From contig CAWJOU010000005.1 of NCBI GenBank assembly GCA_963844575.1, positions 3,224,001-3,288,000 of the forward strand: 64,000 nucleotides of DNA. Reading direction: 5' to 3'. Each line of letters begins with the position of its first letter. Position 1 is the stretch's first letter. Source of the stretch: DASZUK01 sp963844575 (GTDB taxonomy: Bacteria; Actinomycetota; Acidimicrobiia; Acidimicrobiales; RAAP-2). The position numbers were made by a program, and so were the translations under genes. The notes under the pieces are model-generated. The model did not search any database, was not told where the DNA came from, and was given only the letters and a program-made list of their open reading frames with translations. Shown in pieces: positions 1 through 8,062 of the stretch.

Positions 1-195
1 GGGCTCGACGAGCCGACCGCCGTCCGCCTCGTCGCCGACGTCCTGGCCGCGTCAGCCGACCGCAGCGTCCTCCTCGTCACCCACCGAGAGCGAGACCTCG
101 CCGGCTTCGACCGGACGGTCGTCGTCGAGCAGGGCCGGGTCGTCGAGCCAGGGGTCGTCGAGCCAGATCGGGTCGTCGAGCCGGGCCCGGCCTGA
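1..195 (+). CDS. ABC transporter ATP-binding protein, C-terminal fragment (CydC-like)
   Basis: Only the last 64 codons are inside the window; the frame is open at base 1. The fragment begins with a Walker B/D-loop-like LDEPTA, followed about 25 residues later by VLLVTHR, which fits the H-loop of an ABC ATPase. Wording and length after the H-loop resemble CydC-type thiol exporter subunits, but other ABC exporters are possible. The tail is a repetitive VVEPG/VVEPD stretch encoded by four copies of GGTCGTCGAGCC-like DNA, a lineage-specific extension rather than part of the fold. Confidence 0.75.
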   Translation, partial: GLDEPTAVRLVADVLAASADRSVLLVTHRERDLAGFDRTVVVEQGRVVEPGVVEPDRVVEPGPA

Positions 196-200
196 CCGGC

Positions 201-998
201 TCAGCCTTCGGCTGCGCTCTCCAGCTGGCGGAGCGCCCGGGGCTGGCCGACGACGATCAGGGCGATGACGTAGGTGACCAGCGGCGCCAGCTCGGCCAGC
301 TCGCTGGCCCGCCCGCTCATGACGTACTCGGCCAGCGGCTGCATCGCCCCGCCGACCAGCGCGCTCTCACACGCCTCGGCGGACACCCAGTCCGGGACGT
401 CGAACGGTTGGTCGCCGCCGAGGGTCAGGCGACACCGCTTGATCACCCCGTTCAGGCGCTCGGCCGCCGCTGGTCCGCCATGGCCGGCCTCGACGATGCA
501 CAACCGGCAGAACGCCGGATTGGCCGCCAAGACGGTCAGCATGGCCTCGACGGCCATCCGGAGACGGTCCTCCCATGGTCCCTGCGCCTCGGCGAACGCC
601 CGCTCGCCCTGCTCGCAGACCTGGTCGGCGCCGAGGTCGAAGGCGACGAAGAAGCAGTCCTCTTTGCTTCCGAAGATGCCGTAGAACTCCTTGGCCGATA
701 CCCCGGCCCGCCGACAGACGTCGATCACCCGGGCGCCGGCCAGACCTTTCTCGCCGACTTCCGCCACGAAGGCGTCCAGGATCTTCGCCCGCTGGACGGC
801 TCGGATCTCCTCTCGCGGGTGGCCGTGCCGACCGATCGGCACGACCCGGTCGGCCCCCCGAGGGGACCGGCCTCCCGGCAGGATCACCGGTCCGCTTGCC
901 GCGTTCCCTGCCTCAGCCAACGTCTGCGCCACCTCACCTGGCCCGATCACTCCATGACAGGCGCGTCGATATCCACGACCTGGCAACGATCTCCCCAC
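201..998 (-). CDS. TetR/AcrR family transcriptional regulator
   Basis: Predicted one-component repressor. The TetR N-terminal HTH lies around residues 65-115 (RAKILDAFVAEVGEKGL, then AGVSAKEFYGIFGSKEDCF with the usual aromatic pair), followed by an all-helical ligand domain to residue 265. About 60 residues precede the HTH, which is long for the family. Neither the GTG at 998 nor the GTG at 950 has a convincing Shine-Dalgarno sequence, so the true start may be further downstream. It is convergent with the upstream ABC gene fragment. No ligand can be inferred. Confidence 0.8.
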   Translation of the reverse strand: MGRSLPGRGYRRACHGVIGPGEVAQTLAEAGNAASGPVILPGGRSPRGADRVVPIGRHGHPREEIRAVQRAKILDAFVAEVGEKGLAGARVIDVCRRAGVSAKEFYGIFGSKEDCFFVAFDLGADQVCEQGERAFAEAQGPWEDRLRMAVEAMLTVLAANPAFCRLCIVEAGHGGPAAAERLNGVIKRCRLTLGGDQPFDVPDWVSAEACESALVGGAMQPLAEYVMSGRASELAELAPLVTYVIALIVVGQPRALRQLESAAEG

Positions 999-1263
999 TT
1001 TCGGCCATCGTCCCCCCGATCCTCCGGCCTTACGGTCGGCGGCCTCCCAAGCAACCCCGGCACTCCGCCTGCCGAGGCCCCCGGTTTCTGTTTCCGAACT
1101 ACGACCCTACTGTTAACGGTCGGCAACGAGAAGTCCATCGTGACCAAAACGCGACAATTTCACTGCTCCCATGCCGGCGGGCCGGAGTGGCAGCATGGCC
1201 GCAGCCGACCTACCGTCTCCGCACCGTTCCCCAACTGCCGTTTTCCCGAAGAGGAGCACAAGA

Positions 1264-1890
1264 GTGGCCCGTGACGTCGTCTCGAGTGGTCCGACCCCCT
1301 CCGACGGGCGGCTGGCCCGGGGCCAACGGACGCGGATGAAGGTCGCCGAGGCCGTCATCAGCCTGGTCGAGGGCGGCGACCCCCAGCCGACGGCCAAGGA
1401 GATCGCCGAACAGGCCCACATCTCGGTCCGGCTGGTCTTTCACCACTTCGAGGACATGGACGCCCTCTACCGCTCCGTCATCGAGCTCCAGGCGGCCCGG
1501 CACTGGAGCCATCTCCACGAGGTCCCCGCCGACCTCCCGCTGGCCCAGCGGATCGAGCGCACCGTGCGCCAGCGGAGCCGCCTCTTCGACGCCATCGGCC
1601 CCGTCCGGCGGGCGATCACCCCCCAGGCGCTCCGGTCCGACGAGCTTTCGCGGATGCTCGCCACCTCGAACGTGTTCCTCCGGGAGCTGCTCGACCGCTC
1701 GTTCGGCCCCGAGCTGGAGGGCATCGGCGACGGCCGCCGCGAGCTGCTCGACGCGCTCGACCTCGCCGCGTCGTGGGAGGCCTGGGACCGCCTGCGCCGG
1801 GCCCAGCACCTCTCCGCGGCCGCGGCCCGCCGGACCGTGATCCACATCCTCGGCGGTCTGCTCGACACCCCGGGGCCTCGACGGCGATGA
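1264..1890 (+). CDS. TetR/AcrR family transcriptional regulator
   Basis: About 208 residues. The GTG at 1264 is chosen because GAGGAG (1251-1256) lies 7 bases upstream; the frame is open further 5' but unlikely to be used. HTH segment: AKEIAEQAHISVRLVFHHFEDMDALYRSV, a typical TetR recognition region, followed by a helical C-terminal domain. Its stop codon overlaps the first ATG of a 14-bp repeat array that leads directly into the haloalkane dehalogenase gene, so the two are very likely cotranscribed and translationally coupled. It may therefore control the dehalogenase, but the effector is unknown. Confidence 0.88.
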   Translation: MARDVVSSGPTPSDGRLARGQRTRMKVAEAVISLVEGGDPQPTAKEIAEQAHISVRLVFHHFEDMDALYRSVIELQAARHWSHLHEVPADLPLAQRIERTVRQRSRLFDAIGPVRRAITPQALRSDELSRMLATSNVFLRELLDRSFGPELEGIGDGRRELLDALDLAASWEAWDRLRRAQHLSAAAARRTVIHILGGLLDTPGPRRR

Positions 1891-1969
1891 GGACTGGGCG
1901 ATGAGGACTGGGCGATGAGGACTGGGCGATGAGGACTGGGCGATGAGGACTGGGCGATGAGGACTGGCC
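1886..1969 (+). repeat. Six 14-bp tandem units forming chained minicistrons
   Basis: Six head-to-tail copies of GATGAGGACTGGGC (the last with one change, GGCC). Each unit carries an ATG and a GAGGA Shine-Dalgarno core 7-8 bases before the next start. Reading from each ATG gives Met-Arg-Thr-Gly-Arg-stop, and each TGA overlaps the following ATG as ATGA. The first ATG overlaps the TetR stop; the last minicistron stop overlaps the GTG of the dehalogenase as GTGA. Because 14 is not a multiple of 3, successive minicistrons change frame. Confidence 0.9.
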
Positions 1970-1970
1970 G

Positions 1971-2906
1971 GTGAGGGTGCTGCGGACGCCCGACGAGCGG
2001 TTCGCCGACCTGACGGGCTACCCGTTCGCCCCCCACTACGTCGACGTGCCGGCCGGCGACGACGACCCGGCCGGCAAGCCGACCGTCCGGCTCCACCACC
2101 TCGACGAGGGGCCGGCCGGCGCGGCCGAGACCGTCGTCCTCCTCCACGGCGAGCCGAGCTGGTCCTACCTGTACCGCACGATGGTCCCGCCGCTCGTCGC
2201 GGCCGGCCACCGGGTCGTCGCCCCCGATCTCGTCGGCTTCGGGAGGTCCGACAAGCCGGCCGCCCGTACCGACTACACGTACGCTCGCCACGTCGAGTGG
2301 GTCCGCTCGGCCCTGTTCGACCGCCTCGACCTCTCCGGGATCACGCTGTTCGGCCAGGACTGGGGTGGCCTCGTCGGCCTCCGGCTCGTCGCCGAGCACC
2401 CCGACCGTTTCCGCCGCGTCGTCGTCGCCAACACCGGCCTGCCGACCGGCGAGGAGAACGTGACCGACGCGTTCACCCAGTGGCAGCGGTTCTCCCAGGA
2501 CGCCCCGGCGCTGCCGGTCGGCGCGATCGTCAACGCCGGCACCGTCGGCGACCTCCCGCCGGAAGTCGTCGCGGCCTACGACGCGCCGTTCCCCGACGAG
2601 ACGTACAAGGAAGGCGCCCGCCAGTTCCCGTTGCTCGTCCCGACCACGCCCGACGACCCCGCCGCCGGCGACAACCGCCGGGCATGGGACGCGCTGGCGT
2701 CCTTCGACCGCCCGTTCCTGTGCGCGTTCAGCGACGGCGACCCGATCACCCGGGGGGCCGACCGCCGGTTCCGTGAGCTCGTGCCGGGCGCGGCCGGCCA
2801 GGACCACGTCACGATCGCCGGCGGCGGCCACTTCCTCCAAGAGGACAAGGGCCCCGAACTGGCCGCGGTCGTCCTCTCGTTCATCGCCTCCACGCCGATC
2901 GGCTGA
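1971..2906 (+). CDS. Haloalkane dehalogenase (alpha/beta hydrolase, HLD-I-like)
   Basis: Predicted to cleave carbon-halogen bonds by hydrolysis through an alkyl-enzyme ester. The 311-residue length fits the family. Visible elements: HGEPSWSYLYR oxyanion/halide segment (about 59-69), nucleophile elbow GQDWGG with Asp130 followed by the expected Trp, an acid in FSDGDP near residue 254, and the catalytic His in AGGGHF (about His287). The pattern matches subfamily HLD-I better than epoxide hydrolases, but substrate range cannot be read. Start GTG at 1971 has GAGGA at 1959-1963 and overlaps the last minicistron stop. The coupled TetR gene upstream is the obvious regulator. Confidence 0.85.
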   Translation: MRVLRTPDERFADLTGYPFAPHYVDVPAGDDDPAGKPTVRLHHLDEGPAGAAETVVLLHGEPSWSYLYRTMVPPLVAAGHRVVAPDLVGFGRSDKPAARTDYTYARHVEWVRSALFDRLDLSGITLFGQDWGGLVGLRLVAEHPDRFRRVVVANTGLPTGEENVTDAFTQWQRFSQDAPALPVGAIVNAGTVGDLPPEVVAAYDAPFPDETYKEGARQFPLLVPTTPDDPAAGDNRRAWDALASFDRPFLCAFSDGDPITRGADRRFRELVPGAAGQDHVTIAGGGHFLQEDKGPELAAVVLSFIASTPIG

Positions 2907-2996
2907 ACCACCGGCCGGCTGATCGCCCGCCGCGGCCAACCTCCTGTTCGTGCCAACAGGATAAACTATCCTATCAGTTAGGAACTAGTGATAAAA

Positions 2997-3044
2997 AACT
3001 AATGTATTAGTTTAAAAATGAACGACTTGTGGTAACCTATAGGT
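2997..3044 (+). promoter_or_regulatory. AT-rich regulatory region with two dyads before mmpA
   Basis: The 2940-3044 interval is markedly AT-rich against a GC-rich background. It contains AACTAAT-GT-ATTAGTT (2997-3012, perfect 7-bp arms) and ACCTATAGGT (3035-3044, perfect 10-bp palindrome) touching the ATG of the HTH gene. Both are well placed as autoregulatory operators for the adjacent HTH protein. Operator function is inferred. Confidence 0.55.
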
Positions 3045-3533
3045 ATGCGTAGATCCGAAAGAGCGGCCCAGGCACGCCGCGAGCTGGACCGGAGATTCGA
3101 GGCCGCCCACCTCGATCCCATCGCCACCCGGCCACGGTCGGGGTGGATTCGGGCCGTTCGCGGCGCCCTCGGCATGAGCCAGGCCGCCCTCGCCGCCCGA
3201 CTGAGCATCTCGGGCCCAGCCGTCACCAAGCTGGAGCACGCCGAGCCGGCAGGGGGCATCACCTTGGCCAAGCTGGCTGAAGTGGCGTCCGCTTTGGACT
3301 GCTCGCTCGTCTACGCGTTCGTGCCGAACACCACGATAGAGGCGACGGTCCAGGCAGAGGCCCGAAGAGCCGCCACTTTGGCGCTCGGGTACGCCGGCCG
3401 AACGATGGCCCTCGAGGCTCAAGGGATCGACCCGGACCGTCAGCGCGAAGCCATCGAACGGTTTGCTCAGGAGATCATCGACCGCGGTGAGCTCTGGCAG
3501 GACTCGCCGCTGGTGCCGCCGCCGAGCTCGTGA
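3045..3533 (+). CDS. Mobile mystery protein A-like HTH protein
   Basis: 162 residues with an XRE-type helix-turn-helix around residues 37-95 (IRAVRGALGMSQAALAARLSISGPAVTKLEHAE). The overall wording, including the C-terminal LWQDSPLVPP, matches the family named mobile mystery protein A, which almost always precedes a Fic-domain protein B. It probably binds DNA and may act as antitoxin/regulator of the pair; that role is inferred from the arrangement. The stop overlaps the GTG of the next gene (GTGA), indicating translational coupling. The AT-rich palindromic upstream region fits autoregulation and recent transfer. Confidence 0.88.
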   Translation: MRRSERAAQARRELDRRFEAAHLDPIATRPRSGWIRAVRGALGMSQAALAARLSISGPAVTKLEHAEPAGGITLAKLAEVASALDCSLVYAFVPNTTIEATVQAEARRAATLALGYAGRTMALEAQGIDPDRQREAIERFAQEIIDRGELWQDSPLVPPPSS

Positions 3534-4183
3534 CCGAGCCCGGCGCGCCGGCCGGGCGGCGCCCGGCCGGGGACATGAGCGTGCGGACCATCGGCCCGGA
3601 ACCAGCCGGCGCCACGCCGATCGACGACGAGGACCTCGCTGGCCTCATCCCCGACTTCGTAGCGACCCGGGCGGACCTCAACCAGGTGGAGTTCGAGAAC
3701 ATCGCCAAGGCGCTTCCGTGGGCGGCCCGTCGGGCGCGACGGGCCGGCACCGAGGGGGTCTTGTCCTACGGGTTCATGTTGGACCTGCACCGCCACATGT
3801 TCGACGACGTCTGGACGTGGGCGGGCACCCTTCGCCAGCGGCTCACCAACATCGGAGTCGACTCGTCCGAGATCGTGACGCAGTCACGCCTGCTCTTCGA
3901 CGACGCCCGGTTCTGGCACGCCGAGTCGGTCTTCCCCCCTGACGAGTCGGCGGCTCGCATCCACGGTCGGCTGGTGAGCGTCCATCCATTCCCGAACGGG
4001 AACGGCCGATCGACGAGGTTGATGGCCGACCTGTACCTGATCGCCAGCGGCGCCCCGGCCTTCACGTGGGGTGGATCCCGGCTGGAAGAAGAGGGCGCGG
4101 GGCGAGCTGCGTACATCCGGGCGTTGGTCGAGGCCATCGAGACCGACGACTACTCGGAGCTGATCCGCTTCGCCCGGGGGTAG
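3530..4183 (+). CDS. Mobile mystery protein B, Fic-domain protein
   Basis: 217 residues. The Fic core motif is complete, HPFPNGNGRSTR at about residues 152-163, with the catalytic His and the Gly-Asn-Gly-Arg phosphate-binding loop, so AMP- or other NMP-transferase activity is plausible. The preceding segment (GFMLDLHRHMFDDVWTWAGTLR) is the usual N-terminal half of the Fic fold. It starts by a 4-base overlap with the HTH gene, the usual mobile mystery A/B arrangement. Target protein and toxicity cannot be read. No clear inhibitory S/T-x-x-x-E-G/N helix was found in either protein, so the mode of control is open. Confidence 0.88.
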   Translation: MTEPGAPAGRRPAGDMSVRTIGPEPAGATPIDDEDLAGLIPDFVATRADLNQVEFENIAKALPWAARRARRAGTEGVLSYGFMLDLHRHMFDDVWTWAGTLRQRLTNIGVDSSEIVTQSRLLFDDARFWHAESVFPPDESAARIHGRLVSVHPFPNGNGRSTRLMADLYLIASGAPAFTWGGSRLEEEGAGRAAYIRALVEAIETDDYSELIRFARG

Positions 4184-4244
4184 GTCACCCGCCCCGCCGG
4201 ACCGATCCCGTCCCCGCCCCTGAGCCTCTTCGCATTCCGTTCGC

Positions 4245-4256
4245 TACTTTTAAGTA
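4245..4256. promoter_or_regulatory. Short AT-rich dyad upstream of the alpha-CTD/sigma4-like gene
   Basis: TACTT-TT-AAGTA, perfect 5-bp arms, lies 16-27 bases before the TTG at 4272 in an otherwise GC-rich spacer. It could be part of a promoter or an operator. No clear -35/-10 pair was found. Confidence 0.3.
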
Positions 4257-4271
4257 TCATCTCCCTCCATC

Positions 4272-6065
4272 TTGTCTCGGGGGGTGCAGGACGACGCGGC
4301 CGACGGGTCGCCGGACAACGGGTCGCCGACCCGCGTGGGTCCCGCGTCGACCGAGCGCTGGGGGACACGGGGCGTGCCCCTGCTCCCGTGGTCGCTCCGC
4401 GACGCTTTCGGCCGGCGGGCGCTCCCTGCACCGGTGGCCTCGGCCCTCGGGTTGCCGCCGGGATCGGCGGTGGCCGCGCTAGACGCCTCGGTGTGGAACG
4501 GCTTCGACCGGTTGCCGGACGCGGCGACGGCGTTCGCCCTCGCGGTCGTCGGGTCCCGTTCGGCCCGGGACGTGCGGATCATGAGCGACCCGTGGCCGGC
4601 CGAGGTCCCGCCGGAGGACGTCGTCTGGCCGACCCGGCTGGGCCGGACCCTGCGCACCGGCGGCTTCCTGGTCGCCGGCCGGCTCGAACGCGTCACGTAC
4701 GGCCAGCTGTTGGCCATCCCGACGGCCGGGCGGCGGAGCGCGCTCGAGCTCGGGACGATCGTCGACCGGCTGGCGACGCCCGTGGGCGACCACCAGGACG
4801 CCGCGGTCCGGGCCGCCCTGCTCGCCGCGTCCGGAGAGGCCTGGGCGGCCCGGATCGACGTCGGCGATCCGCGCTTGCGCGACGTCGTCACGCCTCGCCC
4901 CGGCCGCTTCGACGACGTGCTGGCCGCGGTGGCCGCCGGGTCCGACGGACGGCTGGCCCGGGCGCTCGCTCGCGCCCTTCCCGCCGTCGCGGCCCGGGTC
5001 GTCGAGCTCGGTCGGGAACCGCTCGACGACGCCATCCCCGGGCTGTGCGAAGCCCTCGGGATCTCCCCCCGTGACCTGGCGATCACCGTCGCCCGACTCG
5101 GCCGCCGTGGTCGGCCCCACCGGCTCCGGGACGTCGGCGAGGAGTTCTCGATCAGCAAGGAGCGGGTCCGCCAGATCGTCGACCGGACGACCGACCGGCT
5201 CGCCCACGCCTTCCTTCCGCAGGTCGGGCGGGCGGCTCGCCTGCTGGCCGATGAGGCGCCGATGACGATCGGCGCGGCAGCCCGCCTGCTGGCCGACCGG
5301 TCGCTGAGCACCGAGCCGTTCGACCCGCACGTCGTCGCCGTCGTGGCCGGCCTGACCGGGTACCCGGTCCCGTTCGTCGTCGACTCGGCCGCCGGCGTCG
5401 AGTTGGTCGTGACCGATAGCGCGGTCGACGGCGCGGTCGACGGCGCGGCGATCATGGCGTCGGTCGGTCGGCTGTCCCGGCGCAGCGGGGTCTTCACCGC
5501 CCGGCAGGTCGTCGACGGGCTGGCCACTGGCGACCGGACCGCTGGCGACCGGACCGCTGGCGACGGGCCCGCGTCGGCCATCGTCTCGCTCGTCCTCGGC
5601 CACTCCCCCGTCGTCGCCCATCTCCGCGCTGGCTGGTACTGGCAGTCGGCCGACCTGGACGGCAACGGCCTGGGCAACGCCACGCGGCCGATGCTGGCGG
5701 TCTCGACACCGCTCGGCCTCGGCCAGCTCCGGCGAGGCCTGGTCCGCCGCCGCCACGGCGTGCGGGTCGCCGACGTGCCGCCGCTCGACGTGCTCGTCGC
5801 CTTCTTCGACGCCCACCCGGCGTTCATCGTCGACGGCGGTGCCGTCCGGTCGGCCGAGCCGCTCGACGCCGGCGTCGTGCTCACGCCGGCCGAACAGGCC
5901 TTCGTCGCCGCGCTCGGCCCGGCCCCGGACGGGCGGCTGCACCGGGCCGACCTCGAACGCGCCGTCACCGCCTCCGGCATCGACCGGCGCCTCTTCACGA
6001 GCGTGATCACCTACACGGCGATCCTCGAACACCCGGCCCGGGACGTCTGGCAGCTCCGGCGCTGA
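4272..6065 (+). CDS. Large DNA-binding protein with alpha-CTD-like and sigma region 4-like segments
   Basis: 597 residues, no enzyme domain recognised. Residues about 119-163 (WPTRLGRTLRTGG...TYGQLLAIPTAGRRSALEL) resemble the paired helix-hairpin-helix of the RNA polymerase alpha C-terminal domain. Residues about 284-313 (LRDVGEEFSISKERVRQIVDRTTDRL) closely match the sigma-70 region 4 HTH ending in RVRQI. The C-terminal half is a divergent helical/winged region. Role is unknown; it may be a transcription regulator or a nucleic-acid sensor. The TTG start is weak and the GTG at 4284 is an alternative. Two short in-frame DNA duplications (around 5420-5450 and 5527-5560) insert VDGAVDGA and GDRTAGDRTAGD. 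Confidence 0.65.
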   Translation: MSRGVQDDAADGSPDNGSPTRVGPASTERWGTRGVPLLPWSLRDAFGRRALPAPVASALGLPPGSAVAALDASVWNGFDRLPDAATAFALAVVGSRSARDVRIMSDPWPAEVPPEDVVWPTRLGRTLRTGGFLVAGRLERVTYGQLLAIPTAGRRSALELGTIVDRLATPVGDHQDAAVRAALLAASGEAWAARIDVGDPRLRDVVTPRPGRFDDVLAAVAAGSDGRLARALARALPAVAARVVELGREPLDDAIPGLCEALGISPRDLAITVARLGRRGRPHRLRDVGEEFSISKERVRQIVDRTTDRLAHAFLPQVGRAARLLADEAPMTIGAAARLLADRSLSTEPFDPHVVAVVAGLTGYPVPFVVDSAAGVELVVTDSAVDGAVDGAAIMASVGRLSRRSGVFTARQVVDGLATGDRTAGDRTAGDGPASAIVSLVLGHSPVVAHLRAGWYWQSADLDGNGLGNATRPMLAVSTPLGLGQLRRGLVRRRHGVRVADVPPLDVLVAFFDAHPAFIVDGGAVRSAEPLDAGVVLTPAEQAFVAALGPAPDGRLHRADLERAVTASGIDRRLFTSVITYTAILEHPARDVWQLRR

Positions 6066-6107
6066 CCCGTCCCGTCCCGGCCCAGCCCGGCCCGTCCGGC
6101 CCGGCCC

Positions 6108-6143
6108 GTCCGGCCAACCGGCGCAGTCCGGCCAACCGGCGCA
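6108..6143. repeat. Two-copy 18-bp direct repeat between convergent genes
   Basis: GTCCGGCCAACCGGCGCA occurs twice head to tail (6108-6125 and 6126-6143) in a C/G-only spacer full of CCCGTCCCGG-like stutters, between the ends of two convergent genes. It may add terminator-like structure, but nothing specific is visible. Confidence 0.6.
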
Positions 6144-6148
6144 GTCGG

Positions 6149-6742
6149 CTACGGCACCCAGTTGAACCCGTGGACGATGGGGCCATCCGGGCCCCAGCCG
6201 ATCCGGGTGATCGAGCCGGTCGACAGGTGCAGTCGCCAGGCCAGCTCGTCGCCGACGCCGAGGGCCCACGCCACCGCGGCCTTGATCGGCGAGACGTGGC
6301 TGACGACGACCATGTCGCCGCCGGACCGGGCGGCGGCCCCGGGCGCCATCAGCTCCTCGCACGCCTCTCGCACCCGTCCGCCGAGGCCGGCCAAGGACTC
6401 GCCGCCGGTCGGCCGGTAGTTCGGGTCGGAACGCCACGCCTGCCAGACGTCGGCGGGGACCGCGGTGAGGGCCTGGCCCTCGTGCACGCCGTAGTCGATC
6501 TCGATCCAGCGGGGGTCGACGACGATCGGTCGGTCGAGGCCCAGTGCCTCGGCGGTGTCGACGGCCCGCCGCAGCGGGCTGCTGACGAGGCCGGCGACCA
6601 CGTCATGGCCGGGGCGCTGGAGGTAGGCGCCGAGCGCCTCGGCCTGCCGGCGACCCTCGGCCGTCAGGGGGGCGTCGGATCGCCCGAGCAACAGCCCGGC
6701 CGCATTGGCCGTGGCCTGCCCGTGGCGGACGAGGACGAGCAC
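6149..6742 (-). CDS. Histidine phosphatase family protein (phosphoglycerate mutase-like)
   Basis: 197 residues. It opens with VLVRHGQATANAAG, the RHG phosphohistidine motif at the extreme N-terminus, with GRSDAPLTAEGRRQAEALG as the expected second segment and VVSHVSPIKAAV supplying the second catalytic His. Substrate is not determinable: phosphoglycerate mutase, CobC/alpha-ribazole phosphatase and broad phosphatases share this core. It is the last gene of a five-gene minus-strand operon, 16 bases after the zinc-ribbon gene, an order often seen in actinobacteria. Confidence 0.88.
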   Translation of the reverse strand: MLVLVRHGQATANAAGLLLGRSDAPLTAEGRRQAEALGAYLQRPGHDVVAGLVSSPLRRAVDTAEALGLDRPIVVDPRWIEIDYGVHEGQALTAVPADVWQAWRSDPNYRPTGGESLAGLGGRVREACEELMAPGAAARSGGDMVVVSHVSPIKAAVAWALGVGDELAWRLHLSTGSITRIGWGPDGPIVHGFNWVP

Positions 6743-6758
6743 GGCGGCGCGGCCGGCC

Positions 6759-7508
6759 TCAGGCCCGGACGAGGATCCGGCCGCACTGGTCGCACGTCGC
6801 CACCGTCCCCGGCGGCAGCCGGCGGACCCGTTCGACCTCGACGGACGGGAGCTCCAGGTGGCAGCCGCCGCAGTGGTTGCCGACCAGCCGGGCCGCGCCG
6901 ACGCCGCCGAGCCGGGATCGGAGCGACTCGTAGCGGTCGGCCAGATCGTTCGGGAGCCCGGCGGCGAGCTCGGACCGGGCGACGAGCTCGGCGGCCAGCT
7001 CGGCGTCGACCACCGTTTCGGCGTCGGCGACGGCGCCGCGGAGAGCCTCGGCCGACGACTCCAGTCGGCCGCGCTCGGCGGCCAACGTCGCCAGCTCGCC
7101 GTCGAGCGGCTCCTGCTCCTCCATCAGCGTCAGCTCCTGCTCCTCCAGCTCGTCTCGGCGCTCCGCCAGGTGACGGATCTCCTCGTCCATCGCCTGCAGG
7201 TCCCGCGCCGCCGAGCCCCGGGAGCCGTAGAGGCGGTCCTCCAGCGACCGCCGGCGGCCCGCCACCCCCTCGATCTGCTCCTCCAGCTCGGCCTGCCGGC
7301 CGAGCAGCTCCTGCCGCGGCCCCTCGAGCTCCCGGCCGCGGCCCTCCAGCGCCCCCAGCGCGGCTTCGACCGCGCCCAGCTCGACCCGCTCCGGCAGGTT
7401 GGCCCGGCGGTGCTGGAGCTGGGCGATCACCGTGTCCCGGTCCTGCACCTGGATCAGCACGTCCAGCGGTGTCGCCGACCCCGCCCCCGTTTCGACCGCA
7501 TCCGTCAT
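6759..7508 (-). CDS. Zinc-ribbon coiled-coil protein (DUF164/C4-type)
   Basis: 249 residues from the ATG at 7508. The first about 180 residues form a long charged coiled coil rich in E, L, R and Q (LYGSRGSAARDLQAMDEEIRHL is the recognisable hairpin). The C-terminus is a zinc ribbon, CGGCHLELP...CDQCGRILV, with four cysteines. This is the widespread DUF164 family, often beside RNase H-like, Nif3-like or phosphatase genes; a nucleic-acid-related role is only suggested. The ATG overlaps the stop of the NUDIX gene by one base. Confidence 0.88.
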   Translation of the reverse strand: MTDAVETGAGSATPLDVLIQVQDRDTVIAQLQHRRANLPERVELGAVEAALGALEGRGRELEGPRQELLGRQAELEEQIEGVAGRRRSLEDRLYGSRGSAARDLQAMDEEIRHLAERRDELEEQELTLMEEQEPLDGELATLAAERGRLESSAEALRGAVADAETVVDAELAAELVARSELAAGLPNDLADRYESLRSRLGGVGAARLVGNHCGGCHLELPSVEVERVRRLPPGTVATCDQCGRILVRA

Positions 7509-8062
7509 CAACTTCGGCCTCCCTTCCACGCCTCTTGCGCTGCCCGCAGCGCCCCGATCAGCGCGTCGTCGGCGATCGCCGCCGCGGCGTCCCAGTCGTA
7601 CCAGGCGACGTCCGGGCTCTCGCCCGGTCCCGGCGCCGGGTCGGCATCCGGGGCGACGACGAGGAAGCGTAGGTCGAGATGGGTGTGGCCCCGGCCGCCG
7701 TCGTGGACGTCGACGTGCACCAGCCGGGGACCGCCCGGCGGGTGGGCGACGGCCAGGCCGGTCTCCTCGGTCGTCTCCCGGATCGCCGCCGTCGCCGGAT
7801 CCTCGCCGGCCTCGACGTGGCCGCCCGGCTGCAGCCACCGGCCGAGCCGCCGGTGGCGGTGCAGGACGGTCCCCCGCCGGCCGACGACAATGGCCGACGC
7901 GGTGACGTGCACCGGGCCCGCCGCCTCCGAGCACGGTTCGGGCAGACGGTCGAGCTCGGCCAGGAACCGGCGGCGCGACGACGACTCCCGCTCGTCCGCC
8001 GGCCCGTGGGCGGCGACGAGCGCCCGGAGCGACTCGGTCGATGGTTCGGCGGCGAAGGTCAC
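7508..8062 (-). CDS. NUDIX hydrolase
   Basis: About 184 residues from a GTG at 8062 that overlaps the PhzF stop as GTGA. The NUDIX box is visible as GGHVEAGEDPATAAIRETTEETGL, carrying the expected Gly and the R-E-x2-E-E core for metal binding. Residues VTASAIVVGRRGTVLHRHRRLGRWLQPGG lead into it as the usual beta-sheet. Substrate (nucleotide sugar, oxidised nucleotide or other pyrophosphate) cannot be predicted. Operon member. Confidence 0.87.
   Translation of the reverse strand: MTFAAEPSTESLRALVAAHGPADERESSSRRRFLAELDRLPEPCSEAAGPVHVTASAIVVGRRGTVLHRHRRLGRWLQPGGHVEAGEDPATAAIRETTEETGLAVAHPPGGPRLVHVDVHDGGRGHTHLDLRFLVVAPDADPAPGPGESPDVAWYDWDAAAAIADDALIGALRAAQEAWKGGRS

Noticed and set aside
4250..6437. 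Long minus-strand open frames opposite the 4272-6065 gene (up to 652 codons)
   Set aside because: Antisense shadows caused by high GC; composition is Arg/Ala/Pro/Ser-rich with no motif, while the plus frame has HTH and HhH segments.
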